Below are positions 16,671-27,371 of a DNA stretch of 60,789 nucleotides, in pieces. Within the stretch, counting starts at the first letter, position 1; each line of letters starts with the position of its first letter. Source of the stretch: Bradyrhizobium sp. AS23.2 (GTDB lineage Bacteria; Pseudomonadota; Alphaproteobacteria; Rhizobiales; Xanthobacteraceae). A program made the position numbers and the translations under genes. The notes under the pieces are model-generated. The model was not told the origin of the DNA, did no database searches, and worked only from the letters and a program-made list of their open reading frames with translations. Where the stretch lies: NCBI RefSeq assembly GCF_001908185.1, contig NZ_LGHM01000156.1, forward strand, positions 1 to 60,789. Direction: 5' to 3'.

Positions 16671-18089
16671 ATGGATAACCGCAGCGACATCTGGCGTGGC
16701 GTCGACACGATCAAGGCGCGTTTCATCGATCTCAGCGACAAGGTCTGGGGTATGCCGGAGGTGTGCTACACCGAGGCGTGGTCCGCCGCCGAGCATCTCG
16801 CCGAGTTGCGTCATCAGGGTTTCCGCATCACCGAGAACGTCGCCGGCATTCCGACCGCGCTGATGGGCGAGTGGGGCGAGGGCGGACCGGTCATCGCCTT
16901 CATGGGTGAGTATGACGCGCTGCCGGGCCTCAGCCAGGAGGCCGGCGTCGCCGAGCACCGGCCGATCGAGACCGGCGGCCATGGCCATGGCTGCGGTCAC
17001 AATCTGCTCGGCTCTGCCGCACTCCTCGCCGCGACCGCGGTGAAGGACTGGCTCGCCGAGAACAAGGTGCCGGGCCGCGTCCGCTATTACGGCTGCCCTG
17101 CCGAAGAAGGCGGCGCGGCCAAGGCCTTCATGGTACGCTCCGGTGCGTTCGAAGATGCCGACATCGCCATCACCTGGCATCCGCACAGCTTCTGGGAAGT
17201 CGCGGTGACACCGTCGCTCGCCAATACACGCGCGGACTTCATCTTCACCGGCCGCACCTCGCATGCCGCGGCCTCGCCCCATCTCGGCCGCTCCGCGCTC
17301 GATGCGGTGGAGCTGATGAATGTCGGCGTGAACTACATGCGCGAGCACATGCCGAGCGATGCGCGCGTGCACTACGCGCTGCTCGACACCGGCGGCATCG
17401 CCCCCAATGTGGTGCAGGCGCATGCGCGCGTGCGTTACTCGATCCGTGCCCGCGATCTGCCCGGCATGACCGAACTGGTCGGACGCGTGAGCAAGATCGC
17501 GGAGGGCGCCGCGCTGATGACCGAGACCAAGGTCGAGATGAAGATCATCTCCGCGGTCTCCAACATCCTGCCGAATACGCCGCTGGAGCAGGCGCTGCAC
17601 CGGGTCATGGAAGAGCTCGGACCGCCGCATTTCGACGACGCGGACAAGGGCTTTGCCACCCAGATCCGCGCGACGCTGAGCGACAAGGACATTGCATCGG
17701 TCTATTACGCGATCGGCATGGAGCCGACCGATCGTCCGCTGGCCGACTTCCTGGTGCCGCTCGATGCCAAGCGCAACCCGCTGGTCGGCTCGACCGACGT
17801 CGGCGACGTGAGCTGGGTGGTGCCGACCGTGCAGGTTCATGCACCTACGGTTGCGATCGGCACGCCCTTCCACACCTGGCAGGTGGTGGCGCAGGGCAAG
17901 AGCGCACACGCCCACAAGGCCATGGTGCAGGCGGCCAAGGCGATGGCCGGTATCGGCATCAAGGCGTTGACCGATCCGGAGCTGATCAAGGCTGCCAAGG
18001 CTGACCTCGAGAAGCGGACGGCCAAGACACCTTATGTCTGCCCGCTGCCGGACCACGTCGCGCCGCCGCTCGACATGTCCGTGGCGTAG
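16671..18089 (+). CDS. M20-family amidohydrolase (AbgB-like)
   Basis: A protein of 472 residues from the ATG at 16671 (MDNRSDIW); the open frame extends 39 bases upstream. It belongs to the M20 metallopeptidase/amidohydrolase group: MGEYDALPGLSQ and HGHGCGHNLLGS carry metal-binding Asp and His, CPAEEGGAAK the catalytic Glu pair, and HPHSFWEV a further His. The dimerisation lid domain begins near FTGRTSHAAASPH. The length and CGHN motif fit p-aminobenzoyl-glutamate hydrolase subunit B or related amide hydrolases. It directly precedes a peptide ABC transporter, so it may hydrolyse an imported peptide or amide. Confidence 0.92.
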   Translation: MDNRSDIWRGVDTIKARFIDLSDKVWGMPEVCYTEAWSAAEHLAELRHQGFRITENVAGIPTALMGEWGEGGPVIAFMGEYDALPGLSQEAGVAEHRPIETGGHGHGCGHNLLGSAALLAATAVKDWLAENKVPGRVRYYGCPAEEGGAAKAFMVRSGAFEDADIAITWHPHSFWEVAVTPSLANTRADFIFTGRTSHAAASPHLGRSALDAVELMNVGVNYMREHMPSDARVHYALLDTGGIAPNVVQAHARVRYSIRARDLPGMTELVGRVSKIAEGAALMTETKVEMKIISAVSNILPNTPLEQALHRVMEELGPPHFDDADKGFATQIRATLSDKDIASVYYAIGMEPTDRPLADFLVPLDAKRNPLVGSTDVGDVSWVVPTVQVHAPTVAIGTPFHTWQVVAQGKSAHAHKAMVQAAKAMAGIGIKALTDPELIKAAKADLEKRTAKTPYVCPLPDHVAPPLDMSVA

Positions 18090-18350
18090 AATTTCGTCTC
18101 GATACTTCGTCTGATACGGCGAACAAATTTTCCGCAGTGCAGCGCGGATTTCGGCGCGTTTTAGCGCCGGATTGCCGAACGCTTGAGCTGCGGAACACGG
18201 TTTTGCCCAACCGACAGCCAGAACACCGTTGGCACACACACGGTCGCAGTTGACGCGCGGCCTATTCGGTGTGCCATCTACCGCCAGAGAAAAACCCGGT
18301 GGTCGCCTCGCGGCTGCCTGCATCCATACGGGAACCAACGGGGGACAACG

Positions 18351-20141
18351 ATGCTGGATAAAGAATTGCGTTCGATGATCGGCAAGGTGAAGGACGGGCG
18401 GATGGATCGCCGCGCCTTCATCAAGCGCATGGCCGCGGTCGGCCTCACCGCTCCCCTCGCCAACCAGATCCTCGCGCTCGGTGGCATCGCCATGGCCGAA
18501 GGTCCCCAGGTCTACAAGCCGACCAAGCGCGGCGGCGGCGGTGCGCTGAGGCTGTTGTGGTGGCAGGGCCCGACCCTGCTCAATCCTCATTTCGCGACCG
18601 GCACCAAGGATCAGGATGGCTCGCGCCTGTTCTATGAACCGCTCGCCTGTTGGGATCCCGACGGCAACATGAAGCTGGTGCTGGCGGCGGAGATCCCCTC
18701 GATCCAGAACGGCGGCCTGGCCGCCGATGGCAAGTCGGTAACCTGGAAACTGAAACCGGGCGTCAAATGGCATGATGGCAAGCCGTTCACCGCCGACGAC
18801 GTCGTGTTCAACTGGGAATATGCCAAGGATCCCGCGACCTCCGCGCTGACGATCGCGACGTATCGCGAGATCACGGTCGAGAAGGTGGATGATCTCACGG
18901 TCCGCATCCTCTTCAACAAGCCGACGCCGTTCTGGGCTGACGCCTTCGTTGGCGCTCCCAACACCATCATCCCCAAACATCTGTTCGCGGACTACAAGGG
19001 GTCCAAATCGCGGGAAGCGCCGACCAACCTCTCGCCGGTCGGCACCGGCCCCTACAAGTTCGTCGAGTTCAAGCCGGGCGATCTCGTCCGCGGCCAGCTC
19101 AATCCCGATTACCACATGCCGAACCGGCCTTATTTCGATACGGTCGAGATGAAGGGCGGCGGCGACGCCGTTTCGGCCGCGCGTGCCGTGATCCAGACCG
19201 GCGAATATGATTTCGGCTGGAACATCCAGGTCGAGGACGACGTCCTCTTGCGCCTGGAGAAGGGCGGCAAGGGCAAGACCGTCTATGCCGTGGGCGGTGA
19301 CACCGAGTTCATCGCGCTCAACTTCACCGATCCCAACACCGAGGTCGACGGCGAGCGCTCGTCGATGAAGACCAAGCATCCCCTGTTCTCCGATCCCGCG
19401 GTGCGCAAGGCGCTGTCGATGCTGGTCGATCGTGAGTCGGTGAAGAAGGCGATCTACGGCCGTGCCGGCCGCACCACCGCCAACTTCCTCAATGGTCCGG
19501 AAAAATTCGTGTCCAAGAACACGAGCTGGGAGTTCAGCGTCGAGAAGGCCTCAAAGATCCTGGACGACGCCGGCTGGAAGCCGGGCGCGGACGGCATCCG
19601 CGAGAAGGACGGCAAGAAGCTGAAGATCGTCTACCAGACCTCGATCAACGGCCCGCGTCAGAAGACCCAGGCGATCGTCAAGCAAGCTTGCCAGAAGGCC
19701 GGCATCGACGTCGAGCTGAAGTCGGTGGTGGCGTCCGTGTTCTTCTCCTCCGACGTCGCAAATCCCGACACCTATGCGCATTTCTACGCCGATATCGAGA
19801 TGTTCCAGATCCCGCTGAGCCAGCCGGATCCGTCGCAGCATATGCGCCGCTATCTGTCGATCAACGTCGCCACGAAGGAGAACAAGTGGCAGGGCACGAA
19901 CTTCCCGCGCTGGGTCAACAAGGACTATGACGCCGCGATCGAAGCCGCCGAAAGCGAAATGGACCCGGTCAAGCGCGCGGCGTACTATATTAAGGCCAAC
20001 GATCTCATGTTCCAGGACACCGTGTTCATCCCGGTGCAGCATCGGTTGAAGGTGGAAGCAGCGGCCAACAATCTGCGTCCGATCATCAGCGGCTGGGCCA
20101 ACGAAACCGACAATCTGCACGATTGGTACAGGGAGGAATGA
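18351..20141 (+). CDS. Peptide ABC transporter substrate-binding protein (SBP_bac_5)
   Basis: A protein of 596 residues from the ATG at 18351. MDRRAFIKRMAAVGLTAPLA at residues 18-37 is a twin-arginine-type signal. The mature protein has the family-5 solute-binding features: LTWKLKPGVKWHDGKPF-like, FTADDVVFNWEYAKDP, and SPVGTGPYKFVEFKPGD. It would deliver peptides or related solutes to the membrane complex encoded by the next four genes. An antisense ORF of 907 codons lies across this gene and the one before it, but is a codon-bias shadow. A 261-base gap to the M20 gene leaves room for its own promoter. Confidence 0.95.
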   Translation: MLDKELRSMIGKVKDGRMDRRAFIKRMAAVGLTAPLANQILALGGIAMAEGPQVYKPTKRGGGGALRLLWWQGPTLLNPHFATGTKDQDGSRLFYEPLACWDPDGNMKLVLAAEIPSIQNGGLAADGKSVTWKLKPGVKWHDGKPFTADDVVFNWEYAKDPATSALTIATYREITVEKVDDLTVRILFNKPTPFWADAFVGAPNTIIPKHLFADYKGSKSREAPTNLSPVGTGPYKFVEFKPGDLVRGQLNPDYHMPNRPYFDTVEMKGGGDAVSAARAVIQTGEYDFGWNIQVEDDVLLRLEKGGKGKTVYAVGGDTEFIALNFTDPNTEVDGERSSMKTKHPLFSDPAVRKALSMLVDRESVKKAIYGRAGRTTANFLNGPEKFVSKNTSWEFSVEKASKILDDAGWKPGADGIREKDGKKLKIVYQTSINGPRQKTQAIVKQACQKAGIDVELKSVVASVFFSSDVANPDTYAHFYADIEMFQIPLSQPDPSQHMRRYLSINVATKENKWQGTNFPRWVNKDYDAAIEAAESEMDPVKRAAYYIKANDLMFQDTVFIPVQHRLKVEAAANNLRPIISGWANETDNLHDWYREE

Positions 20142-20171
20142 TCACGCACGCCTAGGCGGGGTCTTTCTTTC

Positions 20172-21131
20172 ATGAGTAAGTATGTTCTGCGCCGCCTCCT
20201 GATCGCGATTCCGAGCCTGCTCGGAATCTCGGTCGTGTTGTTTGTCGTGCTGGCGCTCGCGCCCGGCGATCCCTTCTCGGAACTGGCGACGAACCCGAAC
20301 GTCCCGCCCGAAGTGCAGGCCGCACTTCGGGCCAAGTTCGGCCTCGATGATCCGATCTACCTTCGTTACCTGCACTGGCTCAACGCCATGCTGCACGGCG
20401 ACTGGGGTTTCTCCTTCGTCAGCCGGATGGATGTCGACACGCTGATCCTCCAGCGCCTGCCGGCGACGCTCTACGTGATCGGCTCGGCGCAAATCCTGGC
20501 GCTCTTGATTGCAATCCCCGTCGGCGTTTATGCGGCCACAAAGCCCTATTCGCTGTTCGACCAGATCGCGAACACGTTCGCCTTCATCGGCTTCTCGCTG
20601 CCGACCTTCTTCACTGGTCTCTTGTTCATCCTGATCTTCTCGGTCACGCTGGACTGGCTGCCTTTCGTCTACTCGACCGACATCAAGGCGACCGGCATCC
20701 GCTGGGTACTCGAGATGATCCGGCAGGCGATCATGCCGGTGGCTGTGCTCGGCCTGTTCCAGGCGGCGTCGATGACGCGCTTCGTGCGCTCGGCGATGCT
20801 GGACGTGATCCGCCTCGACTATGTCACCACGGCGCGCGCCAAGGGCCTCGGGCAGGCCACGGTCATCGTCAAGCACGTCATGCGCAACGCCATGATCCCG
20901 GTCGTTACGCTGATCGCGCTGCAGATTCCCGCGGTGTTCGGCGGCGCCATCGTCACCGAGCAGATCTTCCGCATCCCCGGAATCGGCTCGCTGCTGATTT
21001 CCTCCATCCTTTCCAACGACACGCCGGTGGTGATGGCCGTTACCTTCGTCTTCGCGTGCCTCGTGGTGCTGTTCAATCTCATCGCGGACGTCCTTTATGG
21101 CTGGCTTGACCCTCGCATCTCCCTCCGCTAA
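20172..21131 (+). CDS. Peptide ABC transporter permease (DppB-type)
   Basis: A 319-residue inner-membrane permease with about six helices. The N-terminus MSKYVLRRLLIAIPSLLGIS is the hallmark of DppB/OppB proteins. The EAA loop, which contacts the ATPases, includes YVTTARAKGLGQATVIVKHV followed by MRNAMIPVV. It begins 30 bases after the binding protein and its end overlaps the next permease start by 35 bases. Confidence 0.95.
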   Translation: MSKYVLRRLLIAIPSLLGISVVLFVVLALAPGDPFSELATNPNVPPEVQAALRAKFGLDDPIYLRYLHWLNAMLHGDWGFSFVSRMDVDTLILQRLPATLYVIGSAQILALLIAIPVGVYAATKPYSLFDQIANTFAFIGFSLPTFFTGLLFILIFSVTLDWLPFVYSTDIKATGIRWVLEMIRQAIMPVAVLGLFQAASMTRFVRSAMLDVIRLDYVTTARAKGLGQATVIVKHVMRNAMIPVVTLIALQIPAVFGGAIVTEQIFRIPGIGSLLISSILSNDTPVVMAVTFVFACLVVLFNLIADVLYGWLDPRISLR

Positions 21132-22013
21132 GCGGCGCGCGTACTCGCCCTGGCGCGAGACGTGGCGGCGCTACAGCCGCCACAAGCTCGCCGTGGTCAG
21201 CGCCTTCCTGCTCCTTATCCTGGTGCTGGCCGTGGCGATCGGCCCCTTCGTGTGGCGCGTGAAGATCAACGACATCGATATCGTCGCGGGCCTCCAGGGG
21301 CCCTCGCTCGCCCATCCCTTCGGCACCGACGACCTCGGCCAGGACATTCTGGCGCGCATGATCTATGGCGGGCGCATCTCGCTCGCGGTCGGGCTCGCCG
21401 CGATGCTGGTCTCGGTGTTCGTCGGCACGCTGATAGGTGCGCTCGCCGGGATGTCTCGGGGCGCGCTCGGGCACGGCCTGATGTGGCTCACCGATCTGTT
21501 CCTGTCGCTGCCGCAACTGCCGCTGTTGCTGCTTCTGATCTATCTCTTCCGCGACGGGCTGAAGCAGATGTTCGGCCCCGAGGGCGGCATCTTCATCCTG
21601 ATCGTGCTCGTGATCGGAGGCTTGCGCTGGATGCCGGTCGCGCGCCTCGTGCGTGCACAGTTCCTCTCGATCCGCGAAAAGGAGTTCGTCGAAGCCGCGC
21701 GCGCACTGGGAGCAAGTCCGGTGCGGCAGGTGGTGCGCCACATCCTGCCTAACGCGCTCGGTCCGGTGATTATCGCCGGCACCATCGACGTCGCCGCCGC
21801 CATCATCGCGGAATCGACGCTGTCGTTCCTGGGCCTGGGCTTTCCGCCTGATACCCCGACCTGGGGCCGGCTGCTGTACGACGCCAAGGATTTTCTCGAC
21901 ATCGGCCCGCACTGGGCGCTGTTTCCGGGCGGCGCGATCTTCATCGCGGTGGTCGCCATCAATTTCATTGGCGACGGCCTGCGTGACGCGCTCGATGCGC
22001 GACGGGTGATCTG

Positions 22014-22014
<1 letters not shown>
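21097..22014 (+). CDS. Peptide ABC transporter permease (DppC-type)
   Basis: A 305-residue permease. The N-terminal segment has WRRYSRHKLAVVSAFLLLIL, typical of DppC. The loop HPFGTDDLGQDILARMIYGG is the conserved signature, and EFVEAARALGASPVRQVVRH with ILPN forms the EAA motif. It pairs with the DppB-type protein. The start overlaps the previous gene by 35 bases, and its TGA overlaps the next ATG by one base (TGATG), indicating coupling. Confidence 0.95.
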
Positions 22015-23005
<991 letters not shown>

Positions 23006-23009
<4 letters not shown>

Positions 23010-23974
23010 GCGAACCCCTGCTGCGCGTCAGCGGCTTGAAGAAACATTTCCCCGTGCTCGGCGGCCTGTTGTCGCGCCAGGTCGGCTGCGTCTATGCGGT
23101 CGACGGCGTGTCATTCTCGGTCAACCGCGGTGAGACGCTCGGCCTCGTCGGCGAGTCCGGCTGCGGCAAGTCGACGACCGGGCGCTGCGTGCTGCGCCTG
23201 ATCGAGCCGACCGACGGCGAGGTCGTGTTCGACGGCCAGGACGTACGTAGCCTCGGCGGCAACGATCTGCGCGCGATGCGGCGGAACATGCAGCTGGTGT
23301 TCCAGGACCCGTTCGCCTCGCTCAATCCGCGCATGACGGTCGGCGCAATCCTCGGCGAGGCCTTCACCATCCACAATCTCGCATCCTCCGCCAGGGAGCG
23401 CGAGGAGCGAGTCGCGGGCCTCTTGGTCAAGGTCGGTCTCAAGGCCGAGCATATGCGGCGCTATCCGCATGAGTTCTCCGGCGGCCAGCGCCAGCGCATC
23501 GTGATCGCGCGTGCACTCGCGGTCGAGCCGAAGTTGATCGTCTGCGACGAGCCGGTCTCCGCGCTCGACGTGTCGATCCAGGCGCAGGTCATTAACCTGC
23601 TCGAAGACCTCCAGGCCGAGCTGAACCTGACCTATCTTTTCGTCGCGCATGATCTTTCGGTGGTCGAGCACATCTCCGACCGCGTCGCGGTGATGTATCT
23701 CGGCCGCATCGTCGAACTGGCGAAAGCCAACGACCTCTACCGCAACCCGCAGCATCCCTACACCAGGGCGCTCTTGTCCGCGGTGCCGGTCCCAGATCCC
23801 AAGCTCAAGCGTGAGCGCATCAGGCTCAAAGGCGACGTGCCGAGCCCGATGAAGCCACCGTCAGGCTGCCCCTTCCACACCCGCTGCCCGATCGCCCAGC
23901 CGCGCTGCGCGGAAGTCGCGCCAGAGCTGAAAGAAGGAGCAGGCGGCCATTTCGTGGCGTGTCATCTCGCCTGA
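23006..23974 (+). CDS. Peptide ABC transporter ATPase (DppF-type)
   Basis: A protein of 322 residues from the ATG at 23006, which overlaps the preceding TGA (ATGA). Walker A GESGCGKS is at 49-56, with LVFQDPFASLNPRMTV, FSGGQRQRIVIARAL, LIVCDEPVSALDVS and FVAHDLSVVEH. The C-terminal domain has CPFHTRCPIAQPRC. This is the second ATPase of a heterodimeric Dpp/Opp-type importer. An open frame extends upstream to 22970 but lies inside the dppD-type gene. Confidence 0.95.
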
Positions 23975-24048
23975 GGTGTACGGTGCGCGGGTAGTCTGGG
24001 CGCGATCCCAAAGGATCGGTTGAGGGATCGGTTGGCGAAGGGGGGGCC

Positions 24049-25305
24049 ATGAGCCAGGTACAGGATGTCATTCTCGGCGGGGCCGAAACACCGGTGGCCC
24101 GCACGGGGGATCGCGACGCGGAAGCACGCCGGGCGCTGTGGGGATCGGCGCTCGGTTACGCCATGGATGGCTTCGACCTTCTCATTCTCGGCTTCATGCT
24201 GACGGCGATTTCGAAGGACCTTCATCTCACGCAGCCGAAGGCGGCCTCGCTCGTGACGGGGACGCTGGTCGGAGCGGTCGTTGGCGGCCTCATCTTCGGT
24301 ATGCTGTCGGACCGGCTTGGCCGCGTGCGAGTTCTGACCTGGAGCATTGTCCTGTTCGCGGTCTTTACCGGACTCTGCGCGCTCGCGCAGGGCTATTGGG
24401 ATTTGCTGACCTACCGGGTCATCGCCGGCATCGGTCTCGGCGGCGAATTCGGCATCGGCATGGCGCTGGTGGCCGAGGCCTGGCCTGCGAGCAAGCGCGC
24501 GCGGGCGACGTCCTATGTCGGGCTCGGCTGGCAGTTCGGCGTTCTCACTGCGGCGCTGGTGACGCCGATCCTGCTGCCGATCATCGGCTGGCGCGGGATG
24601 TTCGCGCTCGGCGTGTTTCCGGCGGTGGTCGCCTATGTGATCCGGCGCAAGCTGCACGAGCCGGACGTCTTCATCGCGCACAAGGCAAGAACGGCGAATG
24701 CCGGCTCGTCACTTCGTGCACTCGTGGCTGATGCGGAGACGACCAGGATCGGCATCGGAATGATCATCCTCTGCTCGGTGCAGAATTTCGGCTACTACGG
24801 CATCATGATCTGGCTGCCGAATTATCTCTCGACGCGGTTCGGTTATGGCCTGACACAATCGGCGCTGTGGACCGCCGTCACCATCGCCGGCATGGCGCTC
24901 GGGATCTTCCTGTTCGGCCATGTGGCCGATCGCTTCGGCCGCCGTCCTGCGTTCCTGACCTACATGCTGGGCGCGGCCATCATGGTGGTGGTTTATTCGC
25001 AGCTGACGACTGCAATTGCATTGTTGATCGGCGGAGCCGTGATGGGTTTCTTCGTCAACGGCATGCTCGGTGGTTACGGCGCGCTGATGAGCGAGCTTTA
25101 TCCAACCGCGGCGCGCGCCACCGCGCAGAACGTGTTCTTCAACATCGGTCGGGCGGTTGCCGGCTTCGGCCCGCTGGTGGTCGGCATCGTGAGCGCAGCC
25201 TACGGCTTTCCGACCGCGATCGCAGGGCTTGCGCTGCTCTACCTCATCGACATCGTGGCGCTGCTTACCCTGATCCCGGAGCGGCGCGGCGTCGATCTCG
25301 CCTGA
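24049..25305 (+). CDS. MFS transporter, aromatic acid:H+ symporter type
   Basis: A 418-residue protein with about 12 membrane helices. The first helix motif ALGYAMDGFDLLILGFML contains the DGFD signature of the AAHS and sialate-type MFS families, where the Asp binds substrate. GMLSDRLGRVRVL is the cytoplasmic MFS loop 2-3 motif, repeated as GHVADRFGRRPAFL in the second half. It probably imports an aromatic or related carboxylate. It is 75 bases after the ABC operon, preceded by a G-rich ribosome-binding site, and may be transcribed separately. Confidence 0.9.
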   Translation: MSQVQDVILGGAETPVARTGDRDAEARRALWGSALGYAMDGFDLLILGFMLTAISKDLHLTQPKAASLVTGTLVGAVVGGLIFGMLSDRLGRVRVLTWSIVLFAVFTGLCALAQGYWDLLTYRVIAGIGLGGEFGIGMALVAEAWPASKRARATSYVGLGWQFGVLTAALVTPILLPIIGWRGMFALGVFPAVVAYVIRRKLHEPDVFIAHKARTANAGSSLRALVADAETTRIGIGMIILCSVQNFGYYGIMIWLPNYLSTRFGYGLTQSALWTAVTIAGMALGIFLFGHVADRFGRRPAFLTYMLGAAIMVVVYSQLTTAIALLIGGAVMGFFVNGMLGGYGALMSELYPTAARATAQNVFFNIGRAVAGFGPLVVGIVSAAYGFPTAIAGLALLYLIDIVALLTLIPERRGVDLA

Positions 25306-25317
25306 CGTCGAACTCGT

Positions 25318-25941
25318 TCAGTACCCTTCAAGCAGGCCGTAGCCAGAAAGGGCTTGCTTGAACGTCTCTACCGACGTGTGGTGATGCGCGCGGAGACCGG
25401 CTTCCCGTGCGCCGGCGACATTTGCTTCGAGGTCGTCGACAAAGAGGACGGTCTCGGGCTTAGCCTTGAGCTCCGACACGCAGAGGCGGTAGCAGATCGG
25501 ATCGGGCTTCGTCGCCTTGAACTGTGCCGAGGTGTAAATTCTGCTGCCGAACAGCGGTCGCAATTCCGGCAGCAGGGTGTCGATGTGGTCGGAGACCAGC
25601 GTGGTGTTGTTGGTCAGGACCGCAATATCGACCGATCCGCGGAGATGACCGGCAACCTCCAGCATCGCGAGGTCGGCCTTCATCGAACACCGCCGCGCCT
25701 CGACCCACTCATCCAGCGACAGGGAATAGCCGATGCGTTCCCCAAAACCGCGCAAATAGGCCTGGGCACCGAGAGCGCCGGAGTCGCCGAGAAATTCGAA
25801 CCCGGACTCCCAGATCGCCTTGTAGACAAATTCGCTGGTGGACCCCGCAAGCTCCGCCAGGCATGCGACCCGCCTTCCCCTGTCGTAGTCGCAGAGGACA
25901 TTGTCCATGTCGAAGAGGACAAGCTTGATCTGGTCGGTCAT
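25318..25941 (-). CDS. HAD-superfamily hydrolase
   Basis: A protein of 207 residues from the ATG at 25941; the open frame extends 93 bases upstream with no conserved sequence. The catalytic motif FDMDNVLCDYD has the nucleophile Asp11 and acid Asp13. VLTNNTTLV is motif II, KPDPICYRL carries the motif III Lys, and LFVDDLEANVAGA carries the Mg-binding Asp pair. This is a HAD-IA phosphatase or haloacid-dehalogenase-like enzyme of unknown substrate. It converges on the MFS gene with a 12-base gap. Confidence 0.9.
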   Translation of the reverse strand: MTDQIKLVLFDMDNVLCDYDRGRRVACLAELAGSTSEFVYKAIWESGFEFLGDSGALGAQAYLRGFGERIGYSLSLDEWVEARRCSMKADLAMLEVAGHLRGSVDIAVLTNNTTLVSDHIDTLLPELRPLFGSRIYTSAQFKATKPDPICYRLCVSELKAKPETVLFVDDLEANVAGAREAGLRAHHHTSVETFKQALSGYGLLEGY

Positions 25942-26037
25942 GATAAGGCTCTCAGCCTGACCGAAACATTCGGGCGTGATCAGAGTCATATCCGGTCGGA
26001 ACGCGAGCGACAAACCCCGATGCCGCGCCGACATCCA

Positions 26038-27057
26038 TCACGGCTGCGATGTGTGGCGTCGGGCCAGTTGATGCAGCACCGTGTCGATGGCAGGGACCGC
26101 TCCGGTCTCGCGGAGCCAGTCGTCGGCCATCTCCCTCAACTCGCCAGGCGTCACGCCGAATTTGCGGCGGAATGCGCGAATGAAGGTGGAATCGCTGCTG
26201 AAACGCATGCCGACGGCGAGATCGATCAGGCGATCGTCCTGCGCGGCCGGCGATATCAGCCGTCGGAATGCGAGATTGAGTCGCTGCTCTCGCACGTAGT
26301 GTGCAAGCCCGCCATCGGCCTCGAACAGCCGATAGAGCGTTGCGCGCGAAATCTGGAAGTGGTGGCAAAGCTCTTCCACGGTGATTGCGTGGGTCTCGAG
26401 ATTGTTCGCGATGTGGCGCTTAATCATCGCGAGATAGAGCTGCCGCTCGGCCCGTTCGACGCCGGCCGTAATGTCGGCCGTCCCGCCGGCGGCCGCAGCC
26501 ATGAGATCGGCGATGGCCTCGATCGTGATCTCCACGTTGCCGGCCTCGCGCTCCGCTGGCAGTCCAAGCGCCGCGAAATGGCTGGCGAGCAGACGTGCAT
26601 GCGGGTGGTCCGACGGTAAGAAGGTTGCCGTCGCCGAGTCCGGATGCGCGAGTCGCGGCGCCAGCATGGCGCGTTGCAGTATGATCGCGGTCAGATGGGT
26701 GCGGCCGCCACTGGCGCGCAGCACGGTCCGGTTCGGCTGTGCCATGTCGAGGAGAACGATGTCACCGGGCCGCAGCGTCACCTCGCGCCGTCCCGAGCTG
26801 AACCTCATCTCGCCTTCGACGCAGAGGGTGATCTGATAATGATCGATGCCGCCGCGCGCGATGTGCGCGGGTGTCCGGTCGTATTCCAGATCGGTGGCGC
26901 GCGAATCGACCAGCAACGCGTTGCCGGCCATCATCGTCGCGGTGGTGATGTGGAAATCGTCTTCGGCGGTCAGTGCAATGACGTCGCAGATGTCGGCGGT
27001 TGCTGCGCGCAACTGCGCCAGCGCGCCCGATCCGCGCTCGCCGCTATCCGCCGGCAT
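26038..27057 (-). CDS. AraC-family transcriptional regulator
   Basis: About 339 residues from the ATG at 27057; the frame is open to 27444, and a GTG at 27084 is also possible. The N-terminal half is an AraC-type ligand-binding domain (HYQITLCVEGEMRFSSGRRE, LRPGDIVLLDMAQPNRTVLR). The C-terminal half is a double helix-turn-helix: ITVEELCHHFQISRATLYRL and LIDLAVGMRFSSDSTFIRAF with RRKFGVTPGELR. It is divergent from the autotransporter gene, with about 315 bases between likely starts, which makes it a candidate regulator of it. Confidence 0.88.
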   Translation of the reverse strand: MPADSGERGSGALAQLRAATADICDVIALTAEDDFHITTATMMAGNALLVDSRATDLEYDRTPAHIARGGIDHYQITLCVEGEMRFSSGRREVTLRPGDIVLLDMAQPNRTVLRASGGRTHLTAIILQRAMLAPRLAHPDSATATFLPSDHPHARLLASHFAALGLPAEREAGNVEITIEAIADLMAAAAGGTADITAGVERAERQLYLAMIKRHIANNLETHAITVEELCHHFQISRATLYRLFEADGGLAHYVREQRLNLAFRRLISPAAQDDRLIDLAVGMRFSSDSTFIRAFRRKFGVTPGELREMADDWLRETGAVPAIDTVLHQLARRHTSQP

Positions 27058-27371
27058 GCCCTCGTTCGCGACTGCTCCGTCCACGCCAACTCTCGATAAC
27101 ACCGGCTGCACGGACGAAGGCCAAACGCAGCACCGATTTCGACGCACGTATCTAACCACTCGGCCAATGCGGAGCAACTGCATTAGGTGGCAAGGCGTAC
27201 GTTCTGGTTGTGACGCAATTGCATCAGTGCCGACATGAATCCGCGGCTGAGACTCCCGGCACATCGTCCGGACAGGTGCGCGGCTATGGTCCGCTTCGGT
27301 GCTCGATGCCGGGCGTAGGACGCGCCAGGCCGCGAAGCCAGTGCGTGTGCCCGGCGCGGAGTGGGTTTGAA

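Noticed and set aside
16462..16671. A 69-codon minus-strand ORF before the M20 gene
   Set aside because: It has no motif and no clear ribosome-binding site, and it fills an ordinary promoter gap.
16656..19379. A 907-codon minus-strand ORF across the M20 and peptide-binding protein genes
   Set aside because: It is antisense to two clearly conserved genes, has a biased His/Arg/Asp/Gly-rich composition, and crosses a gene boundary. It is a shadow of high-GC codon usage.
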